64,000 nt of DNA from Verrucomicrobiota bacterium (GTDB lineage: Bacteria > Verrucomicrobiota > Verrucomicrobiia > Chthoniobacterales > Terrimicrobiaceae). The DNA lies in NCBI GenBank assembly GCA_018970255.1, contig JAGWWS010000009.1, positions 1-64,000 of the forward strand, in the 5' to 3' direction. Shown one piece after another: positions 24,681 through 34,063 of the stretch. Below the pieces are notes generated by a model that was given only the letters and a program-made list of their open reading frames with translations, was not told the origin of the DNA and did no database searches. Positions within the stretch are counted from its first letter, which is position 1, and each line of letters opens with the position of its first letter. Position numbers and translations under genes: made by a program.

Positions 24681-25333
24681 TTTTTCGGGCGGCGCTCGTC
24701 TCCGCGGTCGTTTCTTCCGTTGTCGCCCTTGCCGAAAAAACCGAGCCGCCAAATTTCATGCCGGGGGTGGTTGTCAATGCCCTTGCCGAGGGGAACGCCG
24801 CTTTTGAAAAGCAAGACCTGCCGGTTGCCCGCCGGGCATATGAACAGGTTCTAAAAGTCGACCCGCGGAACGTTGCTGCACTGGTCAATCTCGGCTTGAT
24901 CGAAATCCAGTTAAAGAACCCCAAGCGTGCAGAGGAACTTCTCAATCAAGCCGTGGATATCCGCATCGATACCCCGCAAGCCTGGCTCGCCCTCGGAATG
25001 ATCCACATGGATGCAGAGAAGCCTGATGCCGCTCTCGCCGCTCTCTCGCAAGCCGTGCTCCGCGATCCCGAGAATCCCAAGGCGCGGAATTTTCTCGGTG
25101 TGGTGATCGGCCGCCGCGGTTGGATCGACGGTGCGCAGGCCGAACTCCGCCGCGCTGTCGAGTTGGACCCCGCCTACGCCGATGCGCACTACAACCTCGC
25201 GGTTTTTTACCTGCAGGAAAAACCTCCCGCAGTCGAACTGGCGCGCCGCCATTATTTCAAAGCGCGGGAACTCGGGGTTGAAAAAGACCCCGAAATGGAA
25301 AAGGTATTCCGCCAACCGCCAACGACTCCCTGA
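24677..25333 (+). CDS. Exported TPR protein
   Basis: 218 aa: short signal peptide (MIFRAALVSAVVSSVVALA) and about four TPR units from residue 35. Its last TPR (HYNLAVFYLQEKPP then ELARRHYFKARELG) closely resembles the C-terminus of the large coiled-coil protein at 54598-56910, so the two share an ancestral module. A carboxypeptidase gene follows after seven bases, suggesting a role at the cell wall. Confidence 0.78.
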   Translation: MIFRAALVSAVVSSVVALAEKTEPPNFMPGVVVNALAEGNAAFEKQDLPVARRAYEQVLKVDPRNVAALVNLGLIEIQLKNPKRAEELLNQAVDIRIDTPQAWLALGMIHMDAEKPDAALAALSQAVLRDPENPKARNFLGVVIGRRGWIDGAQAELRRAVELDPAYADAHYNLAVFYLQEKPPAVELARRHYFKARELGVEKDPEMEKVFRQPPTTP

Positions 25334-25340
25334 TTCGCCA

Positions 25341-26174
25341 ATGAGACTCCTTTTCGCCGCCGCCATTTTCGCCATTTCACTCACTGCCAGCGCGCAGTCC
25401 AACTTCTCCGGCCAGATCAATGCCAAGGCCGCTCTGCTGGTCGATGCCAACACCGGCAAGGTCCTCTACAAAAAGAACGACACGGTCCAGCGCCCGGTGG
25501 CCAGCACGCAAAAACTCCTCACAGCCCTCATCGTCGCCGAGTCCGGAAATCTCGACAAACCCGTCACGATCACGCTCTCGGATACCCAGTGCGAGCCTTT
25601 CAAACTCTATGTGAAGCCCGGCCAGACCTACACGCGGCGCCAACTCCTCCACGCATTGCTCATCCGCAGCAGCAACGATGTCGCCCGTGCGCTGGCCCGC
25701 GACAATGCCGGAAGCCAGGAGGCCTTTGCCCGCAAGATGAACCAGCGCATGCGTGAGCTCGGCGGCATGTCCTCGAATTTCATCAATCCGAACGGACTCC
25801 CCGCATCGGGCCAGTATTCCACAGCGCGCGATATGGCCAGAGTGGCGCGCATGGCTTATCGCCATCCGGCACTTCGGCAAATCATGCGAACCCCGCTCTA
25901 CAACTTCCGTTTCTCGGACGGGCGGGTCGTTCCTCTTCGCAATACCAACCGGCTCCTGCGCACCTACACCTTTTGCAACGGCATGAAGACCGGCTACACG
26001 AACCTCGCCGGGCATTGCCTGATTTCCAGCGGCACGGCCAACGGACGTGATGTCATCGCGGTCGTCCTTGGATCCACGAAAGGCGTCGTCGCGCAGGAGT
26101 CCGCGAAACTTCTGGCCCACGGATTGAGGCTCACGCCCACAGCTGTGAACCAAATGCGCATCGCTTCGAACTGA
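25341..26174 (+). CDS. D-alanyl-D-alanine carboxypeptidase (PBP5/DacF type, S11)
   Basis: 277 aa. Signal peptide (MRLLFAAAIFAISLTASA), then the penicillin-binding motifs: STQK (SxxK, about residue 54-57), SSN in LLIRSSNDVA, and KTG in CNGMKTGYT. Trims the terminal D-Ala of peptidoglycan stem peptides. It lacks the extra C-terminal anchor domain of E. coli DacA, so it is probably soluble in the periplasm. Confidence 0.92.
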   Translation: MRLLFAAAIFAISLTASAQSNFSGQINAKAALLVDANTGKVLYKKNDTVQRPVASTQKLLTALIVAESGNLDKPVTITLSDTQCEPFKLYVKPGQTYTRRQLLHALLIRSSNDVARALARDNAGSQEAFARKMNQRMRELGGMSSNFINPNGLPASGQYSTARDMARVARMAYRHPALRQIMRTPLYNFRFSDGRVVPLRNTNRLLRTYTFCNGMKTGYTNLAGHCLISSGTANGRDVIAVVLGSTKGVVAQESAKLLAHGLRLTPTAVNQMRIASN

Positions 26175-26179
26175 TCCGC

Positions 26180-28216
26180 TTGTCCAGATCCTACACCCTT
26201 CAAGCTCCGGCCGCATCGGGCACCGGCATTGACTTCGCGGCGGAACTGAACAGCCAACAACTTGCCGCCGTCACCTCTCCTCCGGGCGCCTCGCTGGTTA
26301 TCGCTGGAGCGGGAAGCGGTAAAACCCGAACACTGACTTACCGTGTGGCGTGGTTGCTGGAGCAGGGAATTCCCCCGCGCTCGATCCTCTTGCTGACATT
26401 CACCAACAAAGCCGCGCGCGAGATGATCGAGCGGGTTCAAAATCTTCTCCCCGGCCGAGCGGATGGACTTTGGAGCGGAACGTTCCATTCGATAGGCAAC
26501 AGGATTCTGCGCCAGAACGCCAAGGAGGCCGGGTTCCGGGAGGGCTTCTCAATCATGGATCGCGAGGACGCGGAGGACATGATTGCCGCCGTCGTTGCGA
26601 AGGAGGGTCTCGTGGACACATCGCGGAAGTTTCCGAAAGCCGCGGTGCTGGCGGATATTTTCAGCTACTCCATCAATACCGCCTCCCCCGTTTCGAAGAT
26701 TCTCGCCGAGAAATACCGCTACTTCATCCCTCTCGCGGCCGAGATCGAGAAAGTCCAGATCGCCTACGAGTCCCGTAAGCGCGAGGCGAACTCTCTGGAT
26801 TTCGACGATCTCCTCTCGAAAACCCTCGAGCTTTTCACCTCTTGCCCGGAGGTCGCGGAGCGTTACCAGCGCCAGTTCCAGCACATCCTCGTCGATGAGT
26901 ATCAGGACACGAATCGCCTGCAGTCCGAGTTGATCGACCGCTTCGCGCTCCATCACGGGAATGTGATGGTCGTGGGCGACGATGCGCAAAGCATCTACTC
27001 GTGGCGCGGAGCGAATTTCGAAAACATTCTGCACTTTCCGAAAGTCCGTCCCGACGCCCGGGTTTTCAAAATCGAGAAAAATTACCGAAGCGTTCCGCAG
27101 GTCCTCGATCTCGCAAACGCCGCGATTCTTCCGAACGAAAAACAGTTTCCGAAAAACCTCGAGCCGGTTCGCGGGCAGCATCCCGTCAAGCCGGCTCTTG
27201 TTGCTTTGGCCACGAATTCCCAGCAGGCGGCGTTCATCGCGCAGCGCGTGATGGAGCTTCTCGACGAGGGGATTCCACTCGAGCAAATGGCCGTCCTTTA
27301 CCGCGCGCACTACCATTCGATGGAAGTCCAGCTCGAGTTCACCAAGCGCGGCATCCCTTTTTCCATCACGAGCGGACTCCGATTTTTCGAGCAGGCCCAC
27401 ATCAAGGATGTCGCCGCCTTTCTCAAATTCGCGATCAATCCCCGTGATGAAATGTCCTTCAAGCGAATGGTCCGCATGCTCGCCGGAATCGGCAACAAGA
27501 CCGCCGAATCGCTTTGGGCCAAATCGCAGGCCCTGCTCGATGGCTCCACCGATTTCGCCCGGCTGGCCGAGTTGAAAGTTCCGGCCAAGGCCGCGAAGGA
27601 ATGGCAGCAACTCGTCCACACCCTCGCCGATCTCGTTCCCGCAGGGGCTCCGCTCTCTCCATCGGCCATGATCGAATGCGTCCTCTTCGCGATTTACGAG
27701 GACTACATGAAAACGAAGTTCTCGAACTTCGAAGCCCGCCGGGAGGATTTGCAGACGCTTTGCACCTACGCTGCGCAATTCGAGACGGCCACCGACTTCC
27801 TCTCCCAACTCGCCCTCCTTGGCGGACTCGAAACGGCGGATGCTTTCGCGGGTTCCGCCGACGCCGAAAAAATCACGCTCTCCACGCTGCATCAGGCCAA
27901 GGGTCTGGAGTGGCGCGTGGTGTTTTTGATTTGGCTCGCGGATGGAATGTTTCCTTCGAGCCGCAGCCTCGACGATCCCGGCGGCCTCGAGGAGGAGCGG
28001 CGGCTTTTTTATGTCGGCATAACGCGATGCATGGATGAACTCTATCTCACCTACCCGGAGATGCGCCTCGGCGCGGGCTATGGCGAAACCTTCCAAACGC
28101 CATCCCGCTTCCTGCGCGAAATTCCCGAGGAGCTTCTGGAAGTCTGGGAGGTGAATCCCTCGCCCTATGGAAAATCCAACGCCGAGTCCCGCAAGGTTGA
28201 CGAAGAGCCCTTCTGA
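26180..28216 (+). CDS. UvrD/PcrA-type superfamily 1A DNA helicase (first of two)
   Basis: 678 aa. All SF1A motifs: Q motif LNSQQLAAV, Walker A GAGSGKTRTL, FTNKAAREM, Walker B VDEYQDTN, DDAQSIYSWRGA, YRSVPQVLDLAN, TLHQAKGLEW and RRLFYVGITR. Unwinds DNA in repair or replication. No ATG precedes the Q motif; TTG at 26180 is the only reasonable start, five bases after the carboxypeptidase stop. A second, diverged helicase of the same family is at 61190-63196. The TIR gene starts within its last 50 bases. Confidence 0.93.
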   Translation: MSRSYTLQAPAASGTGIDFAAELNSQQLAAVTSPPGASLVIAGAGSGKTRTLTYRVAWLLEQGIPPRSILLLTFTNKAAREMIERVQNLLPGRADGLWSGTFHSIGNRILRQNAKEAGFREGFSIMDREDAEDMIAAVVAKEGLVDTSRKFPKAAVLADIFSYSINTASPVSKILAEKYRYFIPLAAEIEKVQIAYESRKREANSLDFDDLLSKTLELFTSCPEVAERYQRQFQHILVDEYQDTNRLQSELIDRFALHHGNVMVVGDDAQSIYSWRGANFENILHFPKVRPDARVFKIEKNYRSVPQVLDLANAAILPNEKQFPKNLEPVRGQHPVKPALVALATNSQQAAFIAQRVMELLDEGIPLEQMAVLYRAHYHSMEVQLEFTKRGIPFSITSGLRFFEQAHIKDVAAFLKFAINPRDEMSFKRMVRMLAGIGNKTAESLWAKSQALLDGSTDFARLAELKVPAKAAKEWQQLVHTLADLVPAGAPLSPSAMIECVLFAIYEDYMKTKFSNFEARREDLQTLCTYAAQFETATDFLSQLALLGGLETADAFAGSADAEKITLSTLHQAKGLEWRVVFLIWLADGMFPSSRSLDDPGGLEEERRLFYVGITRCMDELYLTYPEMRLGAGYGETFQTPSRFLREIPEELLEVWEVNPSPYGKSNAESRKVDEEPF

Positions 28217-29801
28217 CCAGCGGTATTGGTTTTTCATCAGCTACAGCCATTCCGACCTTGGCGAGGCGGCGCGGGTGCAGCGCGGCATCGAGGGGTTCCG
28301 GATTCCGGAGGCGCTCCGCGGGAAGTCCGGCCGGTTCGGTGAATTGCCGAAACGGCCCGTGCCAGTGTTCCGCGACCGCGATGCGCTGGCTTCGAGCCAT
28401 GACCTGACTGCGGAAATTCAGGGCGCGCTTGCTGCGAGTGCGAACCTCCTTGTGGTCTGTTCGCGGGCGGCGGCGCAATCCCGCTGGGTGGCGCGGGAGG
28501 TGGAGGCTTTTATCCAACTCCACGGGCGGGAAGCGGTGCTTTGCCTGGTGGTCGATGGTGAACCGAATGCCACAGATCCTTCGCAGGAATGCCTTCCGGC
28601 GCCGCTTCGCAGGGATGCCTTCGAGCACGATATCCTTGCGGTCGACCTCCGCCGCGGGGCGGATGGCCGCAGGCAAGCCCTGCTCAAAATCCTCGCCGGC
28701 GGCCTCGGGCTTCCCTACGGGCACCTCGCGGGCCGCGAACGCCGCCGGGCCGCCCGCCGCATGGTGGCTTGGATGGCGGCTTCGGCCGTTGTCACCGCCG
28801 GTTTTGGAATCCTCGCTTTCAACGCGGATTTAAACCGCAAGAAGGCCCTTCAAGAAGCGCGGCGGGCCAATATCACTTCCGACTACCTCACCTCGGTCCT
28901 TCTCCAATTTCTGCCCAATGAATCGAATGGAATTCCGAATGCCGCGCTTCTTCCGCTGATCGAGGCCAGCGCATCGGCTGAAAAACTTTCCCCACTCAAA
29001 GGGGAGCCGCTTGCCCTCATTCGCATTCAGAATCTTTTGGCCACCGCTTACCTCCAATTGGACCAGCTCGGAAAAGCGATCGACCTCTACGAGAAGAATC
29101 TGATTTTGGCGGAGAATGCCTTTGGTCCCGAAGACCCCCGAACGCTTGAAGTCCGTTTCAATGTGGCCAATGCCAGCGCCAAACTCGGAGACCAAAAAAG
29201 GGCCGAGGAGCTTTACCGAAGCCTCTTGGCAACAATTCTACGGAAGCCCGGGCAGTTCCCCGAGCAGCGCATCACGATCGTGTGCAACCTCGGCTCCCTG
29301 ATTGGAGAACAAAACCGGCGTCGCGAGGCTGCCGATTTGTTTGAGCAAAATCTCGATGCTTTGAATGGATACAGGTCCTCGTATGACATTGTTCTCCAAT
29401 ATCGGGCGAACTACGCGAACCAGCTTCTAATTCTCGGCGAAGGTCAAAAGGCTGTTGAAATTCTAACCGATGTCGCCGGAATTTTCGACCAAGCCTACGG
29501 TTCCCAGCAGATGAACACGCTCCAGGCGAAACACATGTTGGCCAACGCGCTGGTCGGTATCGGAAAGATCGAGGAAGCGGGTGCCATCTACCGCGAAATC
29601 CAAGGCCCGCTGAAACTCAAGGTCGGCCCAACGCACAGCCTCACCATCGCGAATGCGTTCAAGCTGGTCGAGCTGCTCCACCACACCGGCCGGACTGAGG
29701 AAGCCTGCGCGCTCTCGAAAGAATACTTCGGGAGCCCCCCGGATGCGGCGCTCGTCGAAAAAGCTGCCGGACCCGGTGAAAAATTGCCGGATTGCCCTTG
29801 A
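28167..29801 (+). CDS. TIR-domain protein with transmembrane helix and TPR tail
   Basis: 544 aa. TIR domain at about 18-165 (YWFFISYSHSD, RDRDALASSHDL, and SRWVAREVEAF holding the conserved Trp and likely catalytic Glu, about 107-111), one transmembrane helix (about 199-217), then a helical TPR region (about 230-540). Bacterial TIR domains often cleave NAD+; the Glu suggests this one may, but that is inference. The ATG at 28167 is supported by a strong ribosome-binding site (GGAGGTGA, 28147-28154) inside the helicase gene, so the two are coupled by a 50-base overlap. A TTG at 28197 is an alternative. The TPR half is lower in GC than the TIR half. Confidence 0.88.
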   Translation: MENPTPSPARLTKSPSDQRYWFFISYSHSDLGEAARVQRGIEGFRIPEALRGKSGRFGELPKRPVPVFRDRDALASSHDLTAEIQGALAASANLLVVCSRAAAQSRWVAREVEAFIQLHGREAVLCLVVDGEPNATDPSQECLPAPLRRDAFEHDILAVDLRRGADGRRQALLKILAGGLGLPYGHLAGRERRRAARRMVAWMAASAVVTAGFGILAFNADLNRKKALQEARRANITSDYLTSVLLQFLPNESNGIPNAALLPLIEASASAEKLSPLKGEPLALIRIQNLLATAYLQLDQLGKAIDLYEKNLILAENAFGPEDPRTLEVRFNVANASAKLGDQKRAEELYRSLLATILRKPGQFPEQRITIVCNLGSLIGEQNRRREAADLFEQNLDALNGYRSSYDIVLQYRANYANQLLILGEGQKAVEILTDVAGIFDQAYGSQQMNTLQAKHMLANALVGIGKIEEAGAIYREIQGPLKLKVGPTHSLTIANAFKLVELLHHTGRTEEACALSKEYFGSPPDAALVEKAAGPGEKLPDCP

Positions 29802-29965
29802 GGGCGCCCAGGAGGGCCCTGCTTGTCAGGACCGGATCGGTTTGGCCACACACGACAATCCCGGCGCCGGCAAGCGGCGCCCTCCTTGCACAGCGGAAAA
29901 CACGGATTCCCGTGGGAAGTGGGCCGGTTTTTTAAAGTCCTGCAAAATTGCGGGAGCGGCATCCC
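29802..29965. other. Intergenic region between convergent genes with hairpins
   Basis: No gene. The TIR stop codon lies in the loop of a small GCCC-TTGA-GGGC hairpin, and GGCGCCG-GCAAG-CGGCGCC (29863-29881) is a perfect 7-bp stem. There is no T-run, so this is not a classical intrinsic terminator, though it may still mark transcript ends. Confidence 0.4.
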
Positions 29966-30418
29966 TCAGCGCGTGAGGCGTTGGATTTCGGAAATCCAAT
30001 CCGGGTGGGAGGCGGCGAGGGCTTGGGCGTCGGCAAGTTCGAAATCTTCATCGCGGTAGGCGGGGTGGACGCTGACGGCGAAGAGGGCGTAGGCGCCGGC
30101 GGGGGCGCCGTCCGCGAGGCGCATGCCTTGCCAGACGCCGCCGGGGACGAGGGCCACGCGTTCGTTTTCGGGGCCGAGGCGGACGATGCGGCCGGTGCCA
30201 TCGGGGTGGAGTTGGAGCATTTCGGTCGGGTGCCCTTCGTGGAAATGGAACAACTCGTCCGAGGAAATCCGGTGCAGGGCGGAGAAGCTGTCCTTCGTGA
30301 TAAGGTAGTGGATGGCGGAGGCGGTTCCCTGCGGGTGGGTGTAGAAGCGGCGGAAGTAGCCGCCTTCGCCGGGGAGGGGGCCGAGGCCGAGTTTGGCGAT
30401 GGTTTGTTCGGCGGTCAC
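29966..30418 (-). CDS. Cupin-family protein (DUF985 / cupin_5)
   Basis: 150 aa single-domain cupin: GEGGYFRRFYTHP, LHRISSDELFHFHEGHP and VPGGVWQGMRL are characteristic. The metal-ligand histidines are present (HFHEGHP). Members are sugar- or small-molecule-binding proteins or isomerase-like enzymes; the function is unknown. Transcribed alone, divergent from the glycosyltransferase gene. Confidence 0.82.
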   Translation of the reverse strand: MTAEQTIAKLGLGPLPGEGGYFRRFYTHPQGTASAIHYLITKDSFSALHRISSDELFHFHEGHPTEMLQLHPDGTGRIVRLGPENERVALVPGGVWQGMRLADGAPAGAYALFAVSVHPAYRDEDFELADAQALAASHPDWISEIQRLTR

Positions 30419-30493
30419 GGGAGGGACGATGGTCGTGCGGCGGGGGCAAATCCAGCCTCGCCTTTTCCCGTGCGGCGTTTATAGCGTTCCGGC

Positions 30494-32995
30494 GTGAGCG
30501 AATTGCCGTCCGTGCGTGTGCGCGCGAAGTTTTTTTTCGAGGGCGAGAAGAAGTTTTTCCTCAAGGGCGTGACCTATGGTCCGTTCGCGCCCGATGCGCA
30601 GGGCGAGCATTTCGGAACGCCTGAGAAAGCCTCGCGGGACCTCGACCTGATGGCGGAGGCGGGGGTGAACATGGTGCGGATTTACTATGTGCCGCCGCGC
30701 TGGTTCCTCGACCTCTGCGCGGCGCGCGGGATCCGGGCGTTGGTTTCGATTCCCTGGGCCGAGCACCTCGAGTTTTTGCGGGACCCTAAGATCCGCGCTG
30801 CGGCTTGCGATGCGGTGAGGGAGGGGGTTGCCAAGAACGCGGGGCATCCGGCGGTTTTCGGCTACCTCGTGGGGAATGAAATCCCGACCACGATGGTGCG
30901 CTGGCTCGGGGCGCGGCAGGTCACCGAGTTCGTCGAGAAACTGATCGCGATCGGGCGGGAGGCGGACCCGCGGGCGCTTTTCTCGTATGCGAGCTACCCG
31001 CCCACGGAATACCTGCTGCCGCAGAACAGCGATTTCGTGACATTCAATGTCTACCTGCACCGGCAGGACGACTTCGAACGCTACCTCGCGCGGCTGCAAA
31101 ACCTCGCCGACGACAAGCCGCTCATCCTCGGCGAATTCGGGATGGACACGATCCGGCACCCCGAGGAGGAGCAGGCGGAGATGTTGCGCTGGCACATCGA
31201 GAGCGTGGTCCGCGGGGGCCTCGCGGGGACGATTATCTATGCGTGGACCGACGAGTGGTTCCGCGGCGGGCAGGAAATTTTGGATTGGTCGTTCGGGTTG
31301 GTGCGCCGGGACCGCTCGCCGAAGCCGGCACTGGAGACGGTGAGGAAACTTTTCGCGGGCGATGGAGCGATGTCCTCGCGCGTTAAGCTGAAGGCTTATC
31401 CGAAGGTGTCGGTGGTGGTTTGTTCCTACAACGGCGCGAAGACGCTCGACCGCTGCCTCGCCTCGCTGAAGGACATCAACTACCCCGACTACGAAGTCAT
31501 CCTCGTCGATGACGGCTCGAAGGACGACACCCAGGAAATCGCGGCGCGGCACCCGTGGGTGCGGAATATCCGGCAAGACAACAAGGGGCTGAGCTACGCG
31601 CGCAATGTCGGCGCCCGCGAGGCGAAGGGCGAGGTGATCGCCTACACGGACAGCGATTGCATGGCGGACCCCGATTGGCTCTACCACCTCGTCGGCACGC
31701 TGCTGGGCGGGGATTTCGCGGGGGTGGGGGGGCCGAACATTTCGCCGCCGGCGGAAAACTGGGTGCAGGCTTGCGTGGCCGCGGCGCCGGGGGGGCCGAG
31801 CCATGTTTTGCTCACCGATGTCGTCGCCGAGCACATTCCGGGCTGCAACATGGCGTTCCACCGTTGGGCGTTCGACCAGGCCGGGGGGTTCGATCCCGAA
31901 TACCGGAAGGCCGGGGACGATGTGGATTTTTGCTGGCGGCTGCAGCAGAGCGGCGGGGTGATTGCGTTCAGCCCCGCGGCGATCGTGTGGCACTACCGGC
32001 GCTTCACGCTGCAGGCGTTCCGCAAGCAGCAGGAGGGGTATGGCGAGGCGGAGTCCTTGCTGCGGTTCCAGCACCTGGTTTTTTTCGGGCCGACGGGGAC
32101 GGCGAAGTGGAAGGGGCAGATCTACGGCGCGCCCCGCTTCACCTGGCTCGTCAACCGCCCGGTGATCTACCACGGCGTTTTCGGCGAGGGGTTGTTCCAA
32201 TCGATTTACCCGACGCCGCAATCCGAGGTCGCCGCGTATTTGAGCAGCATAGAGTGGGTGGCGCTTACAGTTTTTGTTTTTTGCGTTTCAGTGCCGGTGC
32301 CGTTTTTGCGGATCGTTCCGTATTTGATGTTCGGCGGGACGCTGCTGGTGGCGCTCTCTTACATGATCCATGCGCGGCTGGAACCGAAGCACGACACGAT
32401 TCGGGCGAGGTTGTTGGTGGCGTTCCTGGCACTGGCGCAACCGCTCGTGCGCGGGTGGGCGAGGTATTTCACCTGGCTGAAGTTCAAGCGCACGCCGCCG
32501 GCGGTCATCGCCTCGCAGGAGAAAAATTTCAAACGCTCGCGCGGCGGCATCACGAAAATGCGGTTCTGGAGCGAGAACGGCCACGGGCGCGAGCGGCTGC
32601 TCAAGGAATCCGTGCAGGCGCTCGAGGACGAGGGTTGGAACTACTCGATCGATACGGGTTGGAAAGATTGGGACCTGCAAATCTACGGCAGCTTCTGGTG
32701 GGGGATCCAAATGCGGTCCGTCACCGAATACCACGGCGGCCCGAAGTGCCTCACGCGGGTGCACCTGAAGACGAGGATGGTGGCGACCACGCTGCTTTTG
32801 AATTTCGTGCTCGTGTGCCTCGTTCTCTGGCACCAGCTCGCGATCGGCGGCCCCTCCTGGTGGCCGTGGATTCCATATGGGATTTTTGTGTTCGTGCTGT
32901 TCCGGCGGGCGAGGCGGCTGAAGCGGCGCGTGGCGGACCTGGTCTGTGCGGCGGCCGAGCGTTGCGGATTCACCCGGATGGCAAAAAAATCCTGA
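30494..32995 (+). CDS. Glycoside hydrolase (TIM barrel) / family 2 glycosyltransferase fusion, membrane-bound
   Basis: 833 aa from a GTG start. Residues 10-290 form a GH2/GH5-like TIM barrel with an acid/base Glu in LVGNEIP (E129) and a nucleophile Glu in ILGEFGMDT (E214). Residues 303-560 are a GT-A family 2 transferase (VSVVVCSYNGAKTL, VDDGSKDD, DxD-type TDSDC, and the late DDVDFCWRLQQ). Membrane helices occur at about 590-630 and 755-795. The combination could build and trim the same polysaccharide, but the polymer is unknown. The C-terminal 200 residues between the helices have no known motif. Confidence 0.85.
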   Translation: MSELPSVRVRAKFFFEGEKKFFLKGVTYGPFAPDAQGEHFGTPEKASRDLDLMAEAGVNMVRIYYVPPRWFLDLCAARGIRALVSIPWAEHLEFLRDPKIRAAACDAVREGVAKNAGHPAVFGYLVGNEIPTTMVRWLGARQVTEFVEKLIAIGREADPRALFSYASYPPTEYLLPQNSDFVTFNVYLHRQDDFERYLARLQNLADDKPLILGEFGMDTIRHPEEEQAEMLRWHIESVVRGGLAGTIIYAWTDEWFRGGQEILDWSFGLVRRDRSPKPALETVRKLFAGDGAMSSRVKLKAYPKVSVVVCSYNGAKTLDRCLASLKDINYPDYEVILVDDGSKDDTQEIAARHPWVRNIRQDNKGLSYARNVGAREAKGEVIAYTDSDCMADPDWLYHLVGTLLGGDFAGVGGPNISPPAENWVQACVAAAPGGPSHVLLTDVVAEHIPGCNMAFHRWAFDQAGGFDPEYRKAGDDVDFCWRLQQSGGVIAFSPAAIVWHYRRFTLQAFRKQQEGYGEAESLLRFQHLVFFGPTGTAKWKGQIYGAPRFTWLVNRPVIYHGVFGEGLFQSIYPTPQSEVAAYLSSIEWVALTVFVFCVSVPVPFLRIVPYLMFGGTLLVALSYMIHARLEPKHDTIRARLLVAFLALAQPLVRGWARYFTWLKFKRTPPAVIASQEKNFKRSRGGITKMRFWSENGHGRERLLKESVQALEDEGWNYSIDTGWKDWDLQIYGSFWWGIQMRSVTEYHGGPKCLTRVHLKTRMVATTLLLNFVLVCLVLWHQLAIGGPSWWPWIPYGIFVFVLFRRARRLKRRVADLVCAAAERCGFTRMAKKS

Positions 32996-33005
32996 GGCGG
33001 CGCGC

Positions 33006-33980
33006 ATGTCGGAAAAAGTCAGCGACTACCGCTACGAATTGCCGCCCGGGTTGATTGCCAGCCGCCCGGCGGAGCGCCGCGATGCCTCGCGCATGCTCGT
33101 CCTCCACCGCGCCACCGGGCGGATCGAACACCGGATGTTCCGGGATTTTCCATCGTTCCTCCGCGAAGGCGACCTTGTGGCGCTCAACGACTCTCGCGTC
33201 ATCAAGGCGCGGTTGCTGGCGACGAATCCGGACATCGAGGTTTTCCTGCTCGAGAACCTCGGCGGCACGCGCTGGAAGTGCCTCGTCAAGCCGGGGCGGA
33301 AAATGCGGCAGGGCGTGGAGGTGGAAATTGCAGGAACCTCTGCGCGCGTGGAGGAAGTGTTGCCGGGCGGGGAGAGGGTGGTGGTTTTCCGCGAAGCGCC
33401 CGACCTCGTGCGCCATGGGCACATGCCGCTGCCGCCGTATTTCAAGCGCGGGGCGGATTCGGCGGACGACGAGCGCTACCAAACGGTCTACGCAAAAAAC
33501 CCGGGGTCGGTCGCGGCGCCGACGGCGGGGTTGCATTTCACACCCGAGGTCCTCGCAAAAATCCCACATGCCTTCCTGACGCTGCATGTGGGCGGGGGGA
33601 CATTCCTGCCCGTGAAGTCCGAAACGGTTGCGGGGCACGAGATGCACGAAGAGACCTACTCGATCGGCCAGGAAACGGCGGCGGCATTGAATTCCGCAAA
33701 ACGCATCGTGGCGGTCGGCACCACCGTGGCGCGCGTGCTGGAGTCCCAACCGCCGGGACCCATCGGCGCGGTTTCCGGAAGGACGGCGATTTTCATCCAC
33801 CCGCCGTATGAATTCCGCCACACGGGGGCTTTGCTCACGAATTTCCACCTGCCCGAGTCCACGCTCTTGATGCTGGTTTCCGCAATTGCCGGGCGGGAAA
33901 AAATCCTCGAGGCGTATGCGGAAGCGATCCGCGAGCGCTACCGCTTCTACTCCTACGGCGATTGCATGCTGATTCTCTAA
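33006..33980 (+). CDS. queA: tRNA preQ1 ribosyltransferase-isomerase (QueA)
   Basis: 324 aa. YELPPGLIASRPAERRDASRM, LNDSRVIKARL, GSVAAPTAGLHFT, LHVGGGTFLPV and TNFHLPESTLLMLVSA are hallmark blocks. Transfers and isomerises the ribosyl group of SAM onto preQ1 in tRNA to make epoxyqueuosine. Starts ten bases after the GH/GT gene, probably the same transcript. Confidence 0.96.
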   Translation: MSEKVSDYRYELPPGLIASRPAERRDASRMLVLHRATGRIEHRMFRDFPSFLREGDLVALNDSRVIKARLLATNPDIEVFLLENLGGTRWKCLVKPGRKMRQGVEVEIAGTSARVEEVLPGGERVVVFREAPDLVRHGHMPLPPYFKRGADSADDERYQTVYAKNPGSVAAPTAGLHFTPEVLAKIPHAFLTLHVGGGTFLPVKSETVAGHEMHEETYSIGQETAAALNSAKRIVAVGTTVARVLESQPPGPIGAVSGRTAIFIHPPYEFRHTGALLTNFHLPESTLLMLVSAIAGREKILEAYAEAIRERYRFYSYGDCMLIL

Positions 33981-34063
33981 ACTGAGGCCGCGCTTGCGAA
34001 ATGGGGATTGCCACCCCGCGGCGGTTCCCTTATTTCCCCGTTTTCACCCAACCCCACCTCCCT

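Noticed and set aside
26549-28237. 562-codon minus-strand frame opposite the helicase
   Set aside because: Antisense shadow; the plus strand carries all helicase motifs and this frame has none.
28167-29801. Calling the helicase-TIR pair a known anti-phage system
   Set aside because: No other defence gene is nearby and the operon context is housekeeping; kept only as a finding to test.
29863-29881. Intrinsic terminator between the TIR and cupin genes
   Set aside because: The stem is perfect but neither strand has a following T-run.
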